Source of the DNA: CAWDVK01 sp963805715
GTDB lineage: Bacteria > Actinomycetota > Actinomycetes > Streptosporangiales > Streptosporangiaceae
Reading direction: 5' to 3'
Assembly (NCBI GenBank): GCA_963805715.1
Contig: CAWDVK010000011.1
Location: 1 to 64,000, forward strand
DNA: 64,000 nucleotides
Below the pieces are notes generated by a model that ran no database searches, was not told the origin of the DNA, and saw only the letters and a list, made by a program, of their open reading frames with translations. Position 1 is the stretch's first letter. Each line of letters opens with the position of its first letter. Positions 15,720 to 24,969 of this stretch are shown here, piece by piece. The position numbers and the translations under genes were made by a program.

Positions 15720-16886
15720 TTGCCGGGCATGTTCAGTTTGGGGACCTTCCGGGGGCGCATCGTAGCGCTGGGCGGCGTCATCGTCTTGCTGCTGGCGGCC
15801 GGCATCTGGGTGGCGCTGAGCCATGCGTCGGCCCAGCCGACGCCGGGCAGTCAGCACCAGGCCGCCGGGTCGAAGCCGTCGGCCGATCCGCTGCAGGTGG
15901 TATCGGTCACCCCGGCCGATGCGGCCACCGGCGTGAACGGCGCGAGCCCCATCAAGGTCGTCTTCTCGGCCCGGCTGGCGGCGAACTCGCCGATGCCGGC
16001 CGTGTCCCCGGCCATCCCCGGTAGCTGGCAGCACGTCAGCGCTGATGCGGTCCAGTTCGTGCCCGCCCGTGGCTTCGCCGAGTACGAGCATGTCAGGGTC
16101 GAGATCCCGGCCGGGAGCGCGGGCGTCACCGCAGCCGCGGGGGGCACCCTCGCCGCCCCGGACACCGTGAGCTTCGAGACCGGCGGTTACGCGCCGGCCC
16201 GGATGGCCGAGCTGCTCGCGCAACTCGGCTACCTGCCGCTGACCTGGACCCCGGCGGCCGGCACCGCGGCGCCGCTCAGCGATGCCAGCGCCCAGCTCAG
16301 CGCCGCCTACGCGCCGCCCGCTGGCACCTTCAGCTGGAAGCCCGGCTACCCGGTCGAGCTGCATGACTTCTGGCAGGACGGCGCCCCGACCAGCCTGATC
16401 ATGGACGGCGCCGTGATGGCGTTCGAGTCCGACCACGGCCTGACCATGGACGGCGCGGCCGGGCACGGGGTCTGGGATGTCATGTTCAGGGCACTCGCCG
16501 CCGATCAGGTCAACACCAGCGGCTACTCCTACGCGCTGGCCAGCGAGGCCAGCCCGGAGACGCTCACCGTCTGGCACAACGGCCGGGAGATCCTGCGCAC
16601 CCTGGCCAACACCGGCATCCCGGCGGCGCCCACCACGATCGGCACGGCGCCGGTGTACCTGAGGTACAGCTTCCAGATCATGCGCGGGACGAACCCGGAC
16701 GGCAGCACGTACGCGGACCCGGTGTCCTGGGTGTCGTACTTCCGGTCCGGGGAGGCCGTGCATTACTTCCCCCGCTACTCCTACGGCTACCCGCAGAGCC
16801 TGGGCTGCGTGGAGCTGCCGTACGCGCAGGCCAAGTACATCTGGCCGTACATGACCTACGGCACGCTGGTGACCGTCGCGGCCTGA
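15720..16886 (+). CDS. membrane-anchored L,D-transpeptidase with Ig-like domain (copy 2)
   Basis: This is a paralog of the preceding gene with the same order: a transmembrane helix, an Ig-like domain (IKVVFSARLAANSPMP), the VMAFESDHGLTMDGAAG segment and a YkuD domain with HYFPRYSYGYPQSLGCVELP (Cys about 363). It again has SLGC in place of SHGC. TTG 15720 is chosen because GAAGGAG ends six bases before it; ATG 15729 and GTG 15582 are alternatives. The long cytoplasmic N-terminus of copy 1 is missing. The pair arose by tandem duplication and probably shares substrates in cell-wall crosslinking. Confidence 0.85.
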   Translation: MPGMFSLGTFRGRIVALGGVIVLLLAAGIWVALSHASAQPTPGSQHQAAGSKPSADPLQVVSVTPADAATGVNGASPIKVVFSARLAANSPMPAVSPAIPGSWQHVSADAVQFVPARGFAEYEHVRVEIPAGSAGVTAAAGGTLAAPDTVSFETGGYAPARMAELLAQLGYLPLTWTPAAGTAAPLSDASAQLSAAYAPPAGTFSWKPGYPVELHDFWQDGAPTSLIMDGAVMAFESDHGLTMDGAAGHGVWDVMFRALAADQVNTSGYSYALASEASPETLTVWHNGREILRTLANTGIPAAPTTIGTAPVYLRYSFQIMRGTNPDGSTYADPVSWVSYFRSGEAVHYFPRYSYGYPQSLGCVELPYAQAKYIWPYMTYGTLVTVAA

Positions 16887-17083
16887 GCCTGCCGCGGCGC
16901 CGGCGGGTCCGCCCGGATACCCGCGCACGGCGCGACGCTGACCTCGATAGCATCGGGACGCAGGGTAATCAGCCCGCAGCAGCCAGCCCGGCTCGGCCAG
17001 CAGCGTTCAGCTAGCAGCATCCGGGCCGGCTACCGACCAGCTAGCCCAGCCCGGCTAGCGCAGCTCAGCCAGAGGAGTCAGCC

Positions 17084-19141
17084 GTGGCCGCCGACAAGCT
17101 TCACATCACCCTCGCCGGACGCGAGCTCGTGGTGGAAGCCGGGACGACGGCCGGAGCCGCGCTCGCCGCTGATGAGCCTGCCGGCCAGCCGCCCCTGGCG
17201 GCCAGGATTAACGGCGCGCTGCGTGACCTTGGCACCGCACTGTCCGACGGGGATGCCGTCGAGCCGGTGACGCTCGCCAGCCCGGACGGGCTGGCCATCC
17301 TGCGGCACTCGACCGCGCACGTGCTGGCCCAGGCGGTCCAGGAGCTGTTCCCTGAGGCGAAGCTGGGCATCGGGCCGCCGGTGGAGAACGGTTTCTACTA
17401 CGACTTCGACGTGCCCAGGCCGTTCGGCCCGGACGACCTGAAGGCGATCGAGCAGCGGATGCGCCAGATCGTCAGGCAGGGCCAGCGCTTCGAGCGCCGC
17501 GTGGTGACCGACGACCAGGCACGGGCCGAGCTGGCCGGCGAGCCCTACAAGCTCGAGCTGATCGCGCTGAAGGGCAGCGGGCCCGCCGCCGAGGCGGCCG
17601 GCACCGAGATGGCCGCCGCGGACCTGGCCGCCGCGCACAATGCCAGCGGCGTCGCGGTCAGCGCCGAGGAGGCCGTGGAGGTCGGCGGCGGCGAGCTGAC
17701 CATCTACGACAACGTCGATCCCGGCTCCGGCGAGGTGCGCTGGAAAGACCTGTGCCGCGGCCCGCACCTGCCGACCACCCGGCAGATACCGGCGTTCAAG
17801 CTCATGCGCAGCGGCGGTGCCTACTGGCGCGGCAGCGAGAAGAACCCGCAGCTGCAGCGGATCTACGGGACCGCCTGGCCGTCGCGCCAGGAGCAGGACG
17901 AGTACCTGCGGATGCTGGCGGAGGCGGAGAAGCGCGATCACCGCAGGCTCGGCGCCGAGCTGGACCTGTTCTCGTTCCCCGCCGAGATCGGCAGCGGCCT
18001 GCCGATCTTCCACCCCAAGGGCGGCACCATCCGCCGGGTGCTGGAGGACTACTCGCGGCGCCGGCACGAGGAGGCCGGCGACGAGTTCGTCAACACCCCG
18101 CACATCACCAAGGCGGAGCTGTTCGAGACCTCGGGGCACCTCGGCTGGTTCGCCGACGGCATGTTCCCGCCGATGGACGTCGACGGCTCGCCGTACTACC
18201 TGAAGCCGATGAACTGCCCGTTCCACATCCTGGTGTACCGGTCCCGCGGCCGGTCCTACCGGGAGCTGCCGCTGCGGCTGTTCGAGTTCGGCACCGTGTA
18301 CCGGTACGAGAAGTCCGGCGTCGTGCATGGCCTGACCCGGGTGCGCGGGCTCACCATGGACGACTCGCACATCTTCTGCGCCCGCGAGCAGGCCGGCCCG
18401 GAGCTGAAGCGGCTGCTGTCGTTCGTGCTCGACCTGCTGCGCGACTACGGGCTGAATGACTTCTACCTCGAGCTGTCCACCCGGGGCCAGGAGAAGGACA
18501 AGTTCGTCGGCAGCGACGAGGACTGGGAGCTGGCCACCAGCCAGCTGCGCGAGGCCGCGGAGGAATCGGGCCTGGTGCTCGTCGACGACCCCGGCGGCGC
18601 GGCGTTCTACGGCCCGAAGATCTCCGTCCAGGCCAGGGATGCCATCGGCCGCACCTGGCAGCTGTCCACCATCCAGCTCGACTACAACGAGCCCAGGCGG
18701 TTCGGCCTGGAGTACCAGGCCGCCGACGGCTCCCGGCAGCAGCCGATCATGATCCACCGGGCGCTGTTCGGCTCGATCGAGCGCTTCTTCGGCATCCTGA
18801 CCGAGCACTACGCCGGCGCGTTCCCGCCCTGGCTCGCGCCGGTCCAGGTAGTCGGCATCCCGATCTCCGACGCGCACGTGCCCTACCTGCAGGGCGTCGC
18901 GGCGCTGCTGCGCGAGCACGGCATCCGGGTCCAGGTGGACACCGGTGATGAGCGGATGCAGAAGAAGATCAGGACCGCGCAGCAGCAGAAGGTGCCGTTC
19001 ATGCTGCTGGCCGGCGATGCCGATGTGGCCGCGGGAGCCGTTTCGTTCCGGTACCGGAGTGGCGACCAGAAGAACGGAGTTCCGGTCGCCGAGGCGATCG
19101 CCGAGATCACTGCGGCCGTGGCCAGCCGGGCGCAGGTCTGA
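17084..19141 (+). CDS. thrS: threonine--tRNA ligase
   Basis: The 685-residue class II synthetase charges tRNA-Thr. The order is a TGS domain (about 1-65), the HxxxH editing domain (HSTAHVLAQAV near residue 84) and the catalytic core. The core has motif 2 in the FEFGTVYRYEKSG block, the LKPMNCPFH zinc-binding Cys, the IHRALFGSIERF motif 3 segment and the C-terminal anticodon-binding domain (ISDAHVPYLQGV). Length is typical. GTG 17084 follows AGAGGAG by a normal distance. It heads a conserved actinobacterial order thrS-HIT-pgsA. No T-box-like leader is visible in the 197 bases upstream. Confidence 0.97.
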   Translation: MAADKLHITLAGRELVVEAGTTAGAALAADEPAGQPPLAARINGALRDLGTALSDGDAVEPVTLASPDGLAILRHSTAHVLAQAVQELFPEAKLGIGPPVENGFYYDFDVPRPFGPDDLKAIEQRMRQIVRQGQRFERRVVTDDQARAELAGEPYKLELIALKGSGPAAEAAGTEMAAADLAAAHNASGVAVSAEEAVEVGGGELTIYDNVDPGSGEVRWKDLCRGPHLPTTRQIPAFKLMRSGGAYWRGSEKNPQLQRIYGTAWPSRQEQDEYLRMLAEAEKRDHRRLGAELDLFSFPAEIGSGLPIFHPKGGTIRRVLEDYSRRRHEEAGDEFVNTPHITKAELFETSGHLGWFADGMFPPMDVDGSPYYLKPMNCPFHILVYRSRGRSYRELPLRLFEFGTVYRYEKSGVVHGLTRVRGLTMDDSHIFCAREQAGPELKRLLSFVLDLLRDYGLNDFYLELSTRGQEKDKFVGSDEDWELATSQLREAAEESGLVLVDDPGGAAFYGPKISVQARDAIGRTWQLSTIQLDYNEPRRFGLEYQAADGSRQQPIMIHRALFGSIERFFGILTEHYAGAFPPWLAPVQVVGIPISDAHVPYLQGVAALLREHGIRVQVDTGDERMQKKIRTAQQQKVPFMLLAGDADVAAGAVSFRYRSGDQKNGVPVAEAIAEITAAVASRAQV

Positions 19142-19146
19142 GCGCG

Positions 19147-19713
19147 GTGACCGAGAGCGAGCCAGTCAGCCCGGCCGTGGACGATGCGCCGGACGGGTTC
19201 CAGCGGCTCTGGATGCCGCACCGGATGGCTTACATCAAGGGCCAGGGCAAGCCGGCGAACAGCGAGTCGGCGGAGTGCCCGTTCTGCCGCATTCCCAGCC
19301 TGAGCGACGACGAGGGGCTGATCGTAGCCCGCGGCACGCTGGTGTACGCGGTGCTGAACCTGTACCCGTACAACGCCGGCCACCTGCTGGTATGCCCGTA
19401 CCGGCACGTCGCCGACTACACCGAGCTGGCCGCGGACGAGACCGCCGAGCTGGCCGAGTTCACCAAGCGGGCGATGGCCACGCTGCGCGCGGCATCCGGC
19501 GCGCAGGGCTTCAACATCGGCATGAACGTGGGCGGCGTGGCCGGGGCCGGCATCGCGGCGCACCTGCACCAGCACGTGGTGCCGCGCTGGGGCGGTGACG
19601 CCAACTTCATGCCGGTCGTCGGCCGGACGAAGGTGCTCCCGCAGCTGCTCGCCGACACCAGGCAGATGCTGGCCGGCGCCTGGCCTGGCGCCGGCCAGCC
19701 CGCCTCCGCGTAG
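19147..19713 (+). CDS. HIT-domain nucleotide phosphorylase or hydrolase
   Basis: The 188-residue product carries the histidine triad HLHQHVV near residue 139 and the upstream HLLVCPYRHVADYTEL block. CPFC near the N-terminus (ECPFCRI) gives the zinc-type Cys pair of this branch. Actinobacterial homologs next to thrS and pgsA are Ap4A phosphorylases related to mycobacterial Rv2613c. They degrade diadenosine tetraphosphate, a by-product of aminoacyl-tRNA synthetases, which fits its place five bases after thrS. GTG 19147 is the start. Substrate assignment is by genomic context. Confidence 0.9.
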   Translation: MTESEPVSPAVDDAPDGFQRLWMPHRMAYIKGQGKPANSESAECPFCRIPSLSDDEGLIVARGTLVYAVLNLYPYNAGHLLVCPYRHVADYTELAADETAELAEFTKRAMATLRAASGAQGFNIGMNVGGVAGAGIAAHLHQHVVPRWGGDANFMPVVGRTKVLPQLLADTRQMLAGAWPGAGQPASA

Positions 19714-19762
19714 CCGCCGGCCCTGCGCGGCCGCCGGCCCCGCCTGGCCGCCGGCGCGCTGC

Positions 19763-21913
19763 CTAGCCCGGCTTGGACTCGCTGGCCACCTTCTCGGCGA
19801 GGTGCGAGGGCAGCGGCTCATAGCGCAGGTAAGACCGGGTGAACGAGCCCGTGCCGTGCGACATCGACCTCAGGTCGATGGCATAACGGGTGATCTCCAG
19901 CTCCGGGATCTCCGCCTTGACCAGCGTCCGGCCGCCGGCTACCGGCTCGGTGCCGAGCACCCGGCCGCGGCGCGACGACAAGTCCGACATGACCGCGCCG
20001 ACAAAGTCGTCAGCGACCAGCACCGAGACCTCGTCAACCGGCTCGAGCAGCAGGCCCTGCGCCTTGTCCGTCGCGTCCCGCAGCGCGGCCCGGCCGGCCT
20101 TCTGGAAGGCCATGTCCGAGGAGTCCACCGAGTGGGCCTTGCCGTCGTAGAGGGTGACCCGGATGTCGACCATCGGGTACCCGGCGATCACGCCCTGCTC
20201 CATCTGCGCCCGGACGCCCTTCTCGACCGACGGGATGAACTGCCGCGGTACCACCCCACCGACGATCTTGTCGACGAACTCGAACCCGCCGCCGGATGGC
20301 AGCGGCTCGACCTCGATGTGGCAGATGCCGAACTCGCCGTGCCCGCCGGTCTGCTTGACATTGCGGCCCAGCCCGTCGGCCTTGCTGCCCAGCGTCTCGC
20401 GCAGCGGCACCCGCAGCGGGGTTGTCTCGACCTCGACCCCGTAGCGGCTGGCCAGCCGGTCCAGCGCGAGATCGGCGTGCGCCTCGCCCATGCACCAGAG
20501 CACCAGCTGGCGGGTCTCGGCGTTGTTCTCCAGCCGCAGCGTCGGGTCCTCGGCCACCAGCCGGGCCAGGGCCTGCGACATCTTGTCCTCGTCGGCCTTG
20601 GACTTGGCCACGATCGCGACCGGCAGCAGCGGCTCCGGCATGTGCCAGGGCTCCATCAGCAGCGGCCGGTCCTTGTCGGAGAGCGTGTCCCCGGTTTCCG
20701 CCGTGGACAGCTTGGCCACGGCGCAGATGTCCCCGGCGGCGCACATGGCCACGCTGCGCTGGTGCTTGCCCAGCGGCGAGGTGAGCGCACCCATCCGCTC
20801 GTCCTGATCGTGGTCGGCGTGCCCGCTGTCGGCGCGCCCGTGCCCGGACACGTGCACGGTGGCATCGGGCCGCAGCGTGCCGGAGAACACCCGGACCAGG
20901 CTGATCCGGCCGACGTAGGGGTCAGAGGTGGTCTTGACGACCTCGGCGATGAGCGGCCCGTCCGGGTCGCAGGCGATGCCGCTGACCGGCTTGCCGTCCA
21001 CGGTCGTGACCGAGGGCAGCGGATGCTCGGCCGGGGCGGGGAACGCCTGGGTGATGATCTCCAGCAGCTCGGTCAGGCCGATGCCGTGCGGCGTGGCCAC
21101 GGCGAGCACCGGGTAGAAGCTGCCCCGGGCCACCGCCTTCTCCAGGTCCTCGATCAGCCCCTTGACCTCGATCTGCTCGCCGGAGAGATACGAGTCCATC
21201 AGCGACTCGTCCTCGCTCTCCTGGATGATCGCCTCGATCAGCGAGCTGCGGGCCGCCTCGGTCCGGTCCGCGTCAGCGGGCTCGATGCCGGTCTCGGCCC
21301 GGCTGCCCGATGAGTAGTCGTGAAACCGCTGCGACAGCAGCCCGATCAGGCCGCGCACGCCGCCCTGGCCGTCGCCGACCGGCAGGTACAGCGGTGCGAC
21401 GGAGTCGCCGAACGCGCTCCGGCAGGCGGCCAGTGCCTCGTCGAAATCGCCGCGCTGGTGATCGATCTTGGTGACGATCACGGCGCGCGGGGTGCCCACG
21501 GCCGCGCACTCCTCCCACAGCATCCGGGTCAGGCCGTCCACGCCGTCCGCGGCCGAGATGGTGAACAGGGCGGCGTCAGCGGCGCGCAGGCCGGCCCGCA
21601 GGTCGCCGGTGAAGTCGGCGTAACCGGGGGCGTCCAGCAGGTTCACCTTGATCCCGGCGTGCTCGAACGGCACCAGCGTGAGGTTCACCGAGCGCTGCTG
21701 CCGGATTTCCACCTCGTCGAAGTCGCTGACGGTGCTGCCGTCCTCGACCCGCCCCGCCCGCTGGATCGTTCCCGTGGCGGCCAGCAGCGCCTCGGCCAGC
21801 GTTGTCTTCCCGGCTCCTGAGTGGCCGACCAGCACCACGTTGCGTACGCTCTCGGGCTGGCCGGCCGATGGTGCCCTGCCGGCGGCTCCCGGTGCGTGAC
21901 CTTTATCCGCCAT
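19763..21913 (-). CDS. elongation factor G-like protein (EF-G2)
   Basis: The 716-residue translational GTPase has G1 GHSGAGKTT (about residue 31), G3 DAPGYADF and G4 TKID. EF-G domains II to V follow, with GGHGEFGICHIEVEPL and GAVMSDLSSRRGRVLG near the C-terminus. It belongs to the actinobacterial EF-G2 group, which lacks clear translocase activity in mycobacteria, rather than canonical FusA. ATG 21913 is chosen because AGGAGG lies eight bases upstream; ATG 21919 would be only two bases away. It is a minus-strand insert in an otherwise rightward conserved block between the HIT and pgsA genes. Confidence 0.9.
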   Translation of the reverse strand: MADKGHAPGAAGRAPSAGQPESVRNVVLVGHSGAGKTTLAEALLAATGTIQRAGRVEDGSTVSDFDEVEIRQQRSVNLTLVPFEHAGIKVNLLDAPGYADFTGDLRAGLRAADAALFTISAADGVDGLTRMLWEECAAVGTPRAVIVTKIDHQRGDFDEALAACRSAFGDSVAPLYLPVGDGQGGVRGLIGLLSQRFHDYSSGSRAETGIEPADADRTEAARSSLIEAIIQESEDESLMDSYLSGEQIEVKGLIEDLEKAVARGSFYPVLAVATPHGIGLTELLEIITQAFPAPAEHPLPSVTTVDGKPVSGIACDPDGPLIAEVVKTTSDPYVGRISLVRVFSGTLRPDATVHVSGHGRADSGHADHDQDERMGALTSPLGKHQRSVAMCAAGDICAVAKLSTAETGDTLSDKDRPLLMEPWHMPEPLLPVAIVAKSKADEDKMSQALARLVAEDPTLRLENNAETRQLVLWCMGEAHADLALDRLASRYGVEVETTPLRVPLRETLGSKADGLGRNVKQTGGHGEFGICHIEVEPLPSGGGFEFVDKIVGGVVPRQFIPSVEKGVRAQMEQGVIAGYPMVDIRVTLYDGKAHSVDSSDMAFQKAGRAALRDATDKAQGLLLEPVDEVSVLVADDFVGAVMSDLSSRRGRVLGTEPVAGGRTLVKAEIPELEITRYAIDLRSMSHGTGSFTRSYLRYEPLPSHLAEKVASESKPG

Positions 21914-22099
21914 CAGCATCGCCTCCTAATAGCGTGTTCGCCTGCTGCACGCCCAGCCTTTACCTGCGGGCTGGCGACCACAAGCCCCCGGGTGCAATCA
22001 CCCATGGCTGTCCCGGTGTGTCCGGCGGTGTGTCCGGCGGTGTGTCCGGCCGCGCAACCGCCTGGCGTCGGCGCCGCGCGCCAGTAGGATCAAGCCGCC

Positions 22100-22870
22100 A
22101 TGCTGACCAAGCTGCGACCGGCACTCGCCCGCCTGCTCACCCCGGCCGGCCGGGCGCTTGCGCGCACCCCGGTAACCCCCAACGCGCTGACCATGATCGG
22201 GACGGTCGGCGTGTCGGCCGGCGCGCTCGCGCTGTTCCCGACGGGCCACCTGTTCGCCGGGGTGGTGGTCTGCACCGTTTTCGTGCTCGCCGACATGCTC
22301 GACGGCACCCTGGCCAGGGTCAAGGGGACGACCGGCAGCTTCGGGGCGTTCCTCGACTCCACCCTGGACCGGGTGGCGGACGCGGCGATCTTCGCCGGCC
22401 TGGCCGCCTGGTTCGTGCTGGGCGGCCGCAGTCACCTGCTGGCCGGGGTCGCCGTGTACTGCCTGGTTTCCGGGGCGCTGGTGTCTTACGCCAAGGCGCG
22501 AGCCGAGAGTCTCGGGCTGAAGGCCGATGCCGGCTTCGCAGAACGGACCGAACGGCTGCTTATCGGGCTTGTTGCGGCGGGCCTGTCCGGCCTTGGCGTA
22601 CCGTATGTCCTTCCAGCAGGTCTCTGGTTGCTCGCGGCAGTGAGCACGATCACCTTCGGGCAGCGAGTGCTGGCGGCACGCCGTTCCGCCGCGGCACTCG
22701 CCGCGTCGGCAGCGCCAGGGCCGGGGCCGGGCGGCGTGGGGGCGGCCGGGCCGGGCGAGCAGCGCGGGCCGGGTTCCGCGGCCGGAAGCGAGGGCTCCGC
22801 AGCCGGAAGCGAGGGCTCCGCGGCTGGAAGTAAGGGTTCCGCAGCTGGAGGTAACGGATGCCAGGACTGA
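22100..22870 (+). CDS. pgsA: CDP-alcohol phosphatidyltransferase, probable phosphatidylinositol phosphate synthase
   Basis: The 256-residue membrane protein has the CDP-alcohol phosphatidyltransferase motif spread over DMLDGTLARVKG and FGAFLDSTLDRVAD (D-G-x2-A-R ... G-x3-D-x3-D, about residues 66-95) and six hydrophobic segments. In actinobacteria this gene, next to patA and pimA, makes phosphatidylinositol phosphate from CDP-diacylglycerol and inositol phosphate in the plasma membrane. The C-terminal tail beyond about residue 200 is Gly/Ser/Ala-rich and built from 7-residue repeats. It overlaps the next gene by 13 bases, so translation is coupled. Confidence 0.92.
   Translation: MLTKLRPALARLLTPAGRALARTPVTPNALTMIGTVGVSAGALALFPTGHLFAGVVVCTVFVLADMLDGTLARVKGTTGSFGAFLDSTLDRVADAAIFAGLAAWFVLGGRSHLLAGVAVYCLVSGALVSYAKARAESLGLKADAGFAERTERLLIGLVAAGLSGLGVPYVLPAGLWLLAAVSTITFGQRVLAARRSAAALAASAAPGPGPGGVGAAGPGEQRGPGSAAGSEGSAAGSEGSAAGSKGSAAGGNGCQD
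22777..22852. repeat. 21-bp tandem repeat in the 3' end of pgsA
   Basis: About 3.5 imperfect copies of a 21-bp unit (core GCCGGAAGCGAGGGCTCCGC) encode the 7-residue repeat GSAAGSE at the C-terminus of the phosphatidyltransferase. Later copies have drifted (GSK, GGN). The repeat lies beyond the catalytic domain, just ahead of the overlapping patA start, and probably forms a flexible cytoplasmic tail. Confidence 0.8.
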
Positions 22871-23847
22871 AGGACCGGCTGGCCGCGCTCGGATACGGCC
22901 TGGGCTGGTCGCTGCTCTGCCGGGTTCCCGAGGCATGGGCGCAGGCCGGGTTCCGTTATGTCGCTGACATCGCCTGGCGCCGGCAGGGCCCGCGGGTGCA
23001 GGTCCTGGAGGCCAACCTGCGGCGGGTGCTCGGCCCGGATGCGACACAGCAGCAACTGCGGGCCACCTCGCGGGAATCTATGCGGTCGTATGCGCGCTAC
23101 TGGCTAGAAGTATTCAGGCTGCCCGTTATGCCAGTTGAGCGGCTGGTGGAGGGAATGCACGCCTACGGCCCGTTTGACAAAGCCTTCGCCGACCTGGCGG
23201 CCGGGCGCGGCATTGTTTTCGCGTTGCCGCACATGGGGAACTGGGATCAGGCGGGGGCATGGATTATTGCCCAGGGGGCAGGCTCCATTACAGCCGTGAT
23301 GGAGCACATCGAGCCGGAGTCGGTGTATGACCGGTTCGTCGCTTTTCGTCAGAGCCTCGGCATGGAGGTGCTGCCGGCCAGCGGGGGGGCCAGGCCGTTC
23401 GGCATCCTGGCGCAGCGCCTGCGGGCCGGCCGGGTGGTCGTGCTGGTCTCCGACCGGGACGTCACGGGCGGCGGCATCGAGGTGGAGTTCTTCGGCGAGC
23501 GGGCCAGGATGACGCCGGGAGCGGCCGCCCTGGCCCTGCAGACGGGCGCCGCCCTGATGCCGGTCGCGCTGTGGTTCGACGGCTCCGGCTGGGGCGTGCG
23601 GATCGGCGAGGAGATCCCGGTGCCGCCGGACGGAGACAGGAGGCAGCAGGTGACCGCGATGACGCAGCAGGTCGCGCGGTTCTTCGAGGATGGGATCCGG
23701 GCCCACCCGCAGGACTGGCACATGCTGCAGCGGGTGTTCACCGCTGACCTCGACCCGGCCCGGCTGGCCGCCGCGCAGGCACGCGCAGCGGCCGCCCAGG
23801 GCGCGGCAGGCCAGGGGGCAGCGAGCCGCGGAGCGGGCGACCCATGA
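22858..23847 (+). CDS. patA: phosphatidylinositol mannoside acyltransferase
   Basis: The 329-residue protein belongs to the LpxL-like lysophospholipid acyltransferase family. The catalytic His-Asp-like region is ALPHMGNWDQAG (H-x4-D/E type) near residue 124, and VVLVSDRDVTGGGIEV and PGAAALALQTGAALMPVALW follow as in PatA. It transfers palmitate to the mannose of PIM on the cytoplasmic face of the membrane. The start ATG 22858 lies inside pgsA and its stop overlaps the pimA ATG. The last 30 residues are Ala/Gln/Gly-rich and variable. Confidence 0.92.
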   Translation: MPGLKDRLAALGYGLGWSLLCRVPEAWAQAGFRYVADIAWRRQGPRVQVLEANLRRVLGPDATQQQLRATSRESMRSYARYWLEVFRLPVMPVERLVEGMHAYGPFDKAFADLAAGRGIVFALPHMGNWDQAGAWIIAQGAGSITAVMEHIEPESVYDRFVAFRQSLGMEVLPASGGARPFGILAQRLRAGRVVVLVSDRDVTGGGIEVEFFGERARMTPGAAALALQTGAALMPVALWFDGSGWGVRIGEEIPVPPDGDRRQQVTAMTQQVARFFEDGIRAHPQDWHMLQRVFTADLDPARLAAAQARAAAAQGAAGQGAASRGAGDP

Positions 23848-24969
23848 GAATCGGCCTGGTCTGCCCCTATACCTGGGATGTCCCCGGCGGCGTGCAGGAG
23901 CACGTCCGGGGACTTGCCGAGGCGCTGATCGAGCTCGGCCACGAGGTCTCGGTCATAGCGCCGGCCGAGGACGAGTCACTGCTGCCCTATTACGTGGTGT
24001 CGGCCGGCCGCGCCGTCCCGGTGCCCTATAACGGCTCGGTGGCCCGGCTGGCGTTCGGCTTCGGCGCGGTCAGCCGGGTGCGCCGCTGGGTGAAGGACGG
24101 CAACTTCAACGTCCTGCACGTGCACGAGCCCACCGCGCCCAGCCTGGGCCTGCTGGCCTGCTGGGTCGCCGACGACCCGATCGTCGCGACCGTGCACACC
24201 GCCATCCCCCGGTCCCGCATGCTGCACGTGGCCCAGCCGATCCTGCAGTCGGCGCTGGAGAAGATCAGCGGCCGGATCGCGGTGTCGGAGGCAGCGCGGA
24301 CGACGCTGGTCGAGCATCTGGGCGGCGACGCTGTCCTCATTCCAAACGGGGTCTCGGTGCGCCGTTTCGAGAAGGCTGATCCGCTGCCCGGCTGGCCCGG
24401 GGCCGGCGGGACGCTGGGCTTCCTGGGCCGGATCGACGAGCCGCGCAAGGGACTGGCCATCCTGCTGCAGGCCTTCGCGCTGATGGCGCCGCAGCGTCCG
24501 GGCCTGCGCCTGCTCGTGGCCGGGCCCGGCGATGCCGACGAGGCGCTGGAGCAGGTGCCCGCCGGCCTGCGCGGCCGAGTCGTGCTGCTCGGCCAGGTCA
24601 GCGACGAGGACAAGGTACGGATGCTGCACTCCGTCGACGTGTTCTGCGCGCCGAACACCGGCGGCGAGAGCTTCGGGATCGTGCTGGCTGAGGCGATGGC
24701 GGCCGGCGCGCCGATCGCGGCCAGTGACCTGGACGCGTTCCGGCGGGTGCTGCGCGGCGGCCGGGCCGGGGAGCTGTTCGAGACCGGCAGCGCGGCGAGC
24801 CTGGCGGCCGCGGCCGGCGCTGCTGGATGACCCGGCCCGGCGGGCGACGCTCGCGGCGGCCGCATCGGTGGCCGTCCGGGACTACGACTGGAAGGTCGTG
24901 GCCCGTGACGTGCTGCGGGTCTACGAGGCGGTGGCCCCGGCCGCCGGCCGCATGGCTGTCGCGCTGTGA
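23844..24969 (+). CDS. pimA: phosphatidylinositol alpha-mannosyltransferase PimA, with apparent 3' frameshift
   Basis: This GT-B glycosyltransferase (GT4) adds the first mannose to phosphatidylinositol from GDP-mannose. It has PYTWDVPGGVQEHVRGLAE at the start, HVHEPTAPSLGL, GRIDEPRKGL and the donor site GGESFGIVLAEAMAAGAPI with the E-x7-E motif. In the sequence as given the frame stops at 24828-24830, but the expected continuation (LLDDPARRATLAAAASVAV) lies in the next frame to a TGA at 24967-24969. One extra base near 24811-24818 explains this. The restored end overlaps the next gene's GTG in the usual 4-base way, which supports a sequencing error over a real loss. pimA is essential in mycobacteria. 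Confidence 0.9.

Noticed and set aside
16887..17083. A T-box-type leader for thrS
   Set aside because: I see no T-box core sequence or specifier structure; the region is short repeats of CCGGC/CAGC type.
17078..18919. A 613-codon open frame on the minus strand opposite thrS
   Set aside because: It is a shadow of the high third-position GC in thrS, with Arg/Gly/Val-rich composition and no family motifs.
22016..22052. Three tandem 12-bp copies (TGTGTCCGGCGG) before pgsA
   Set aside because: A short slippage repeat with no sign of function; also not part of the coding frame.
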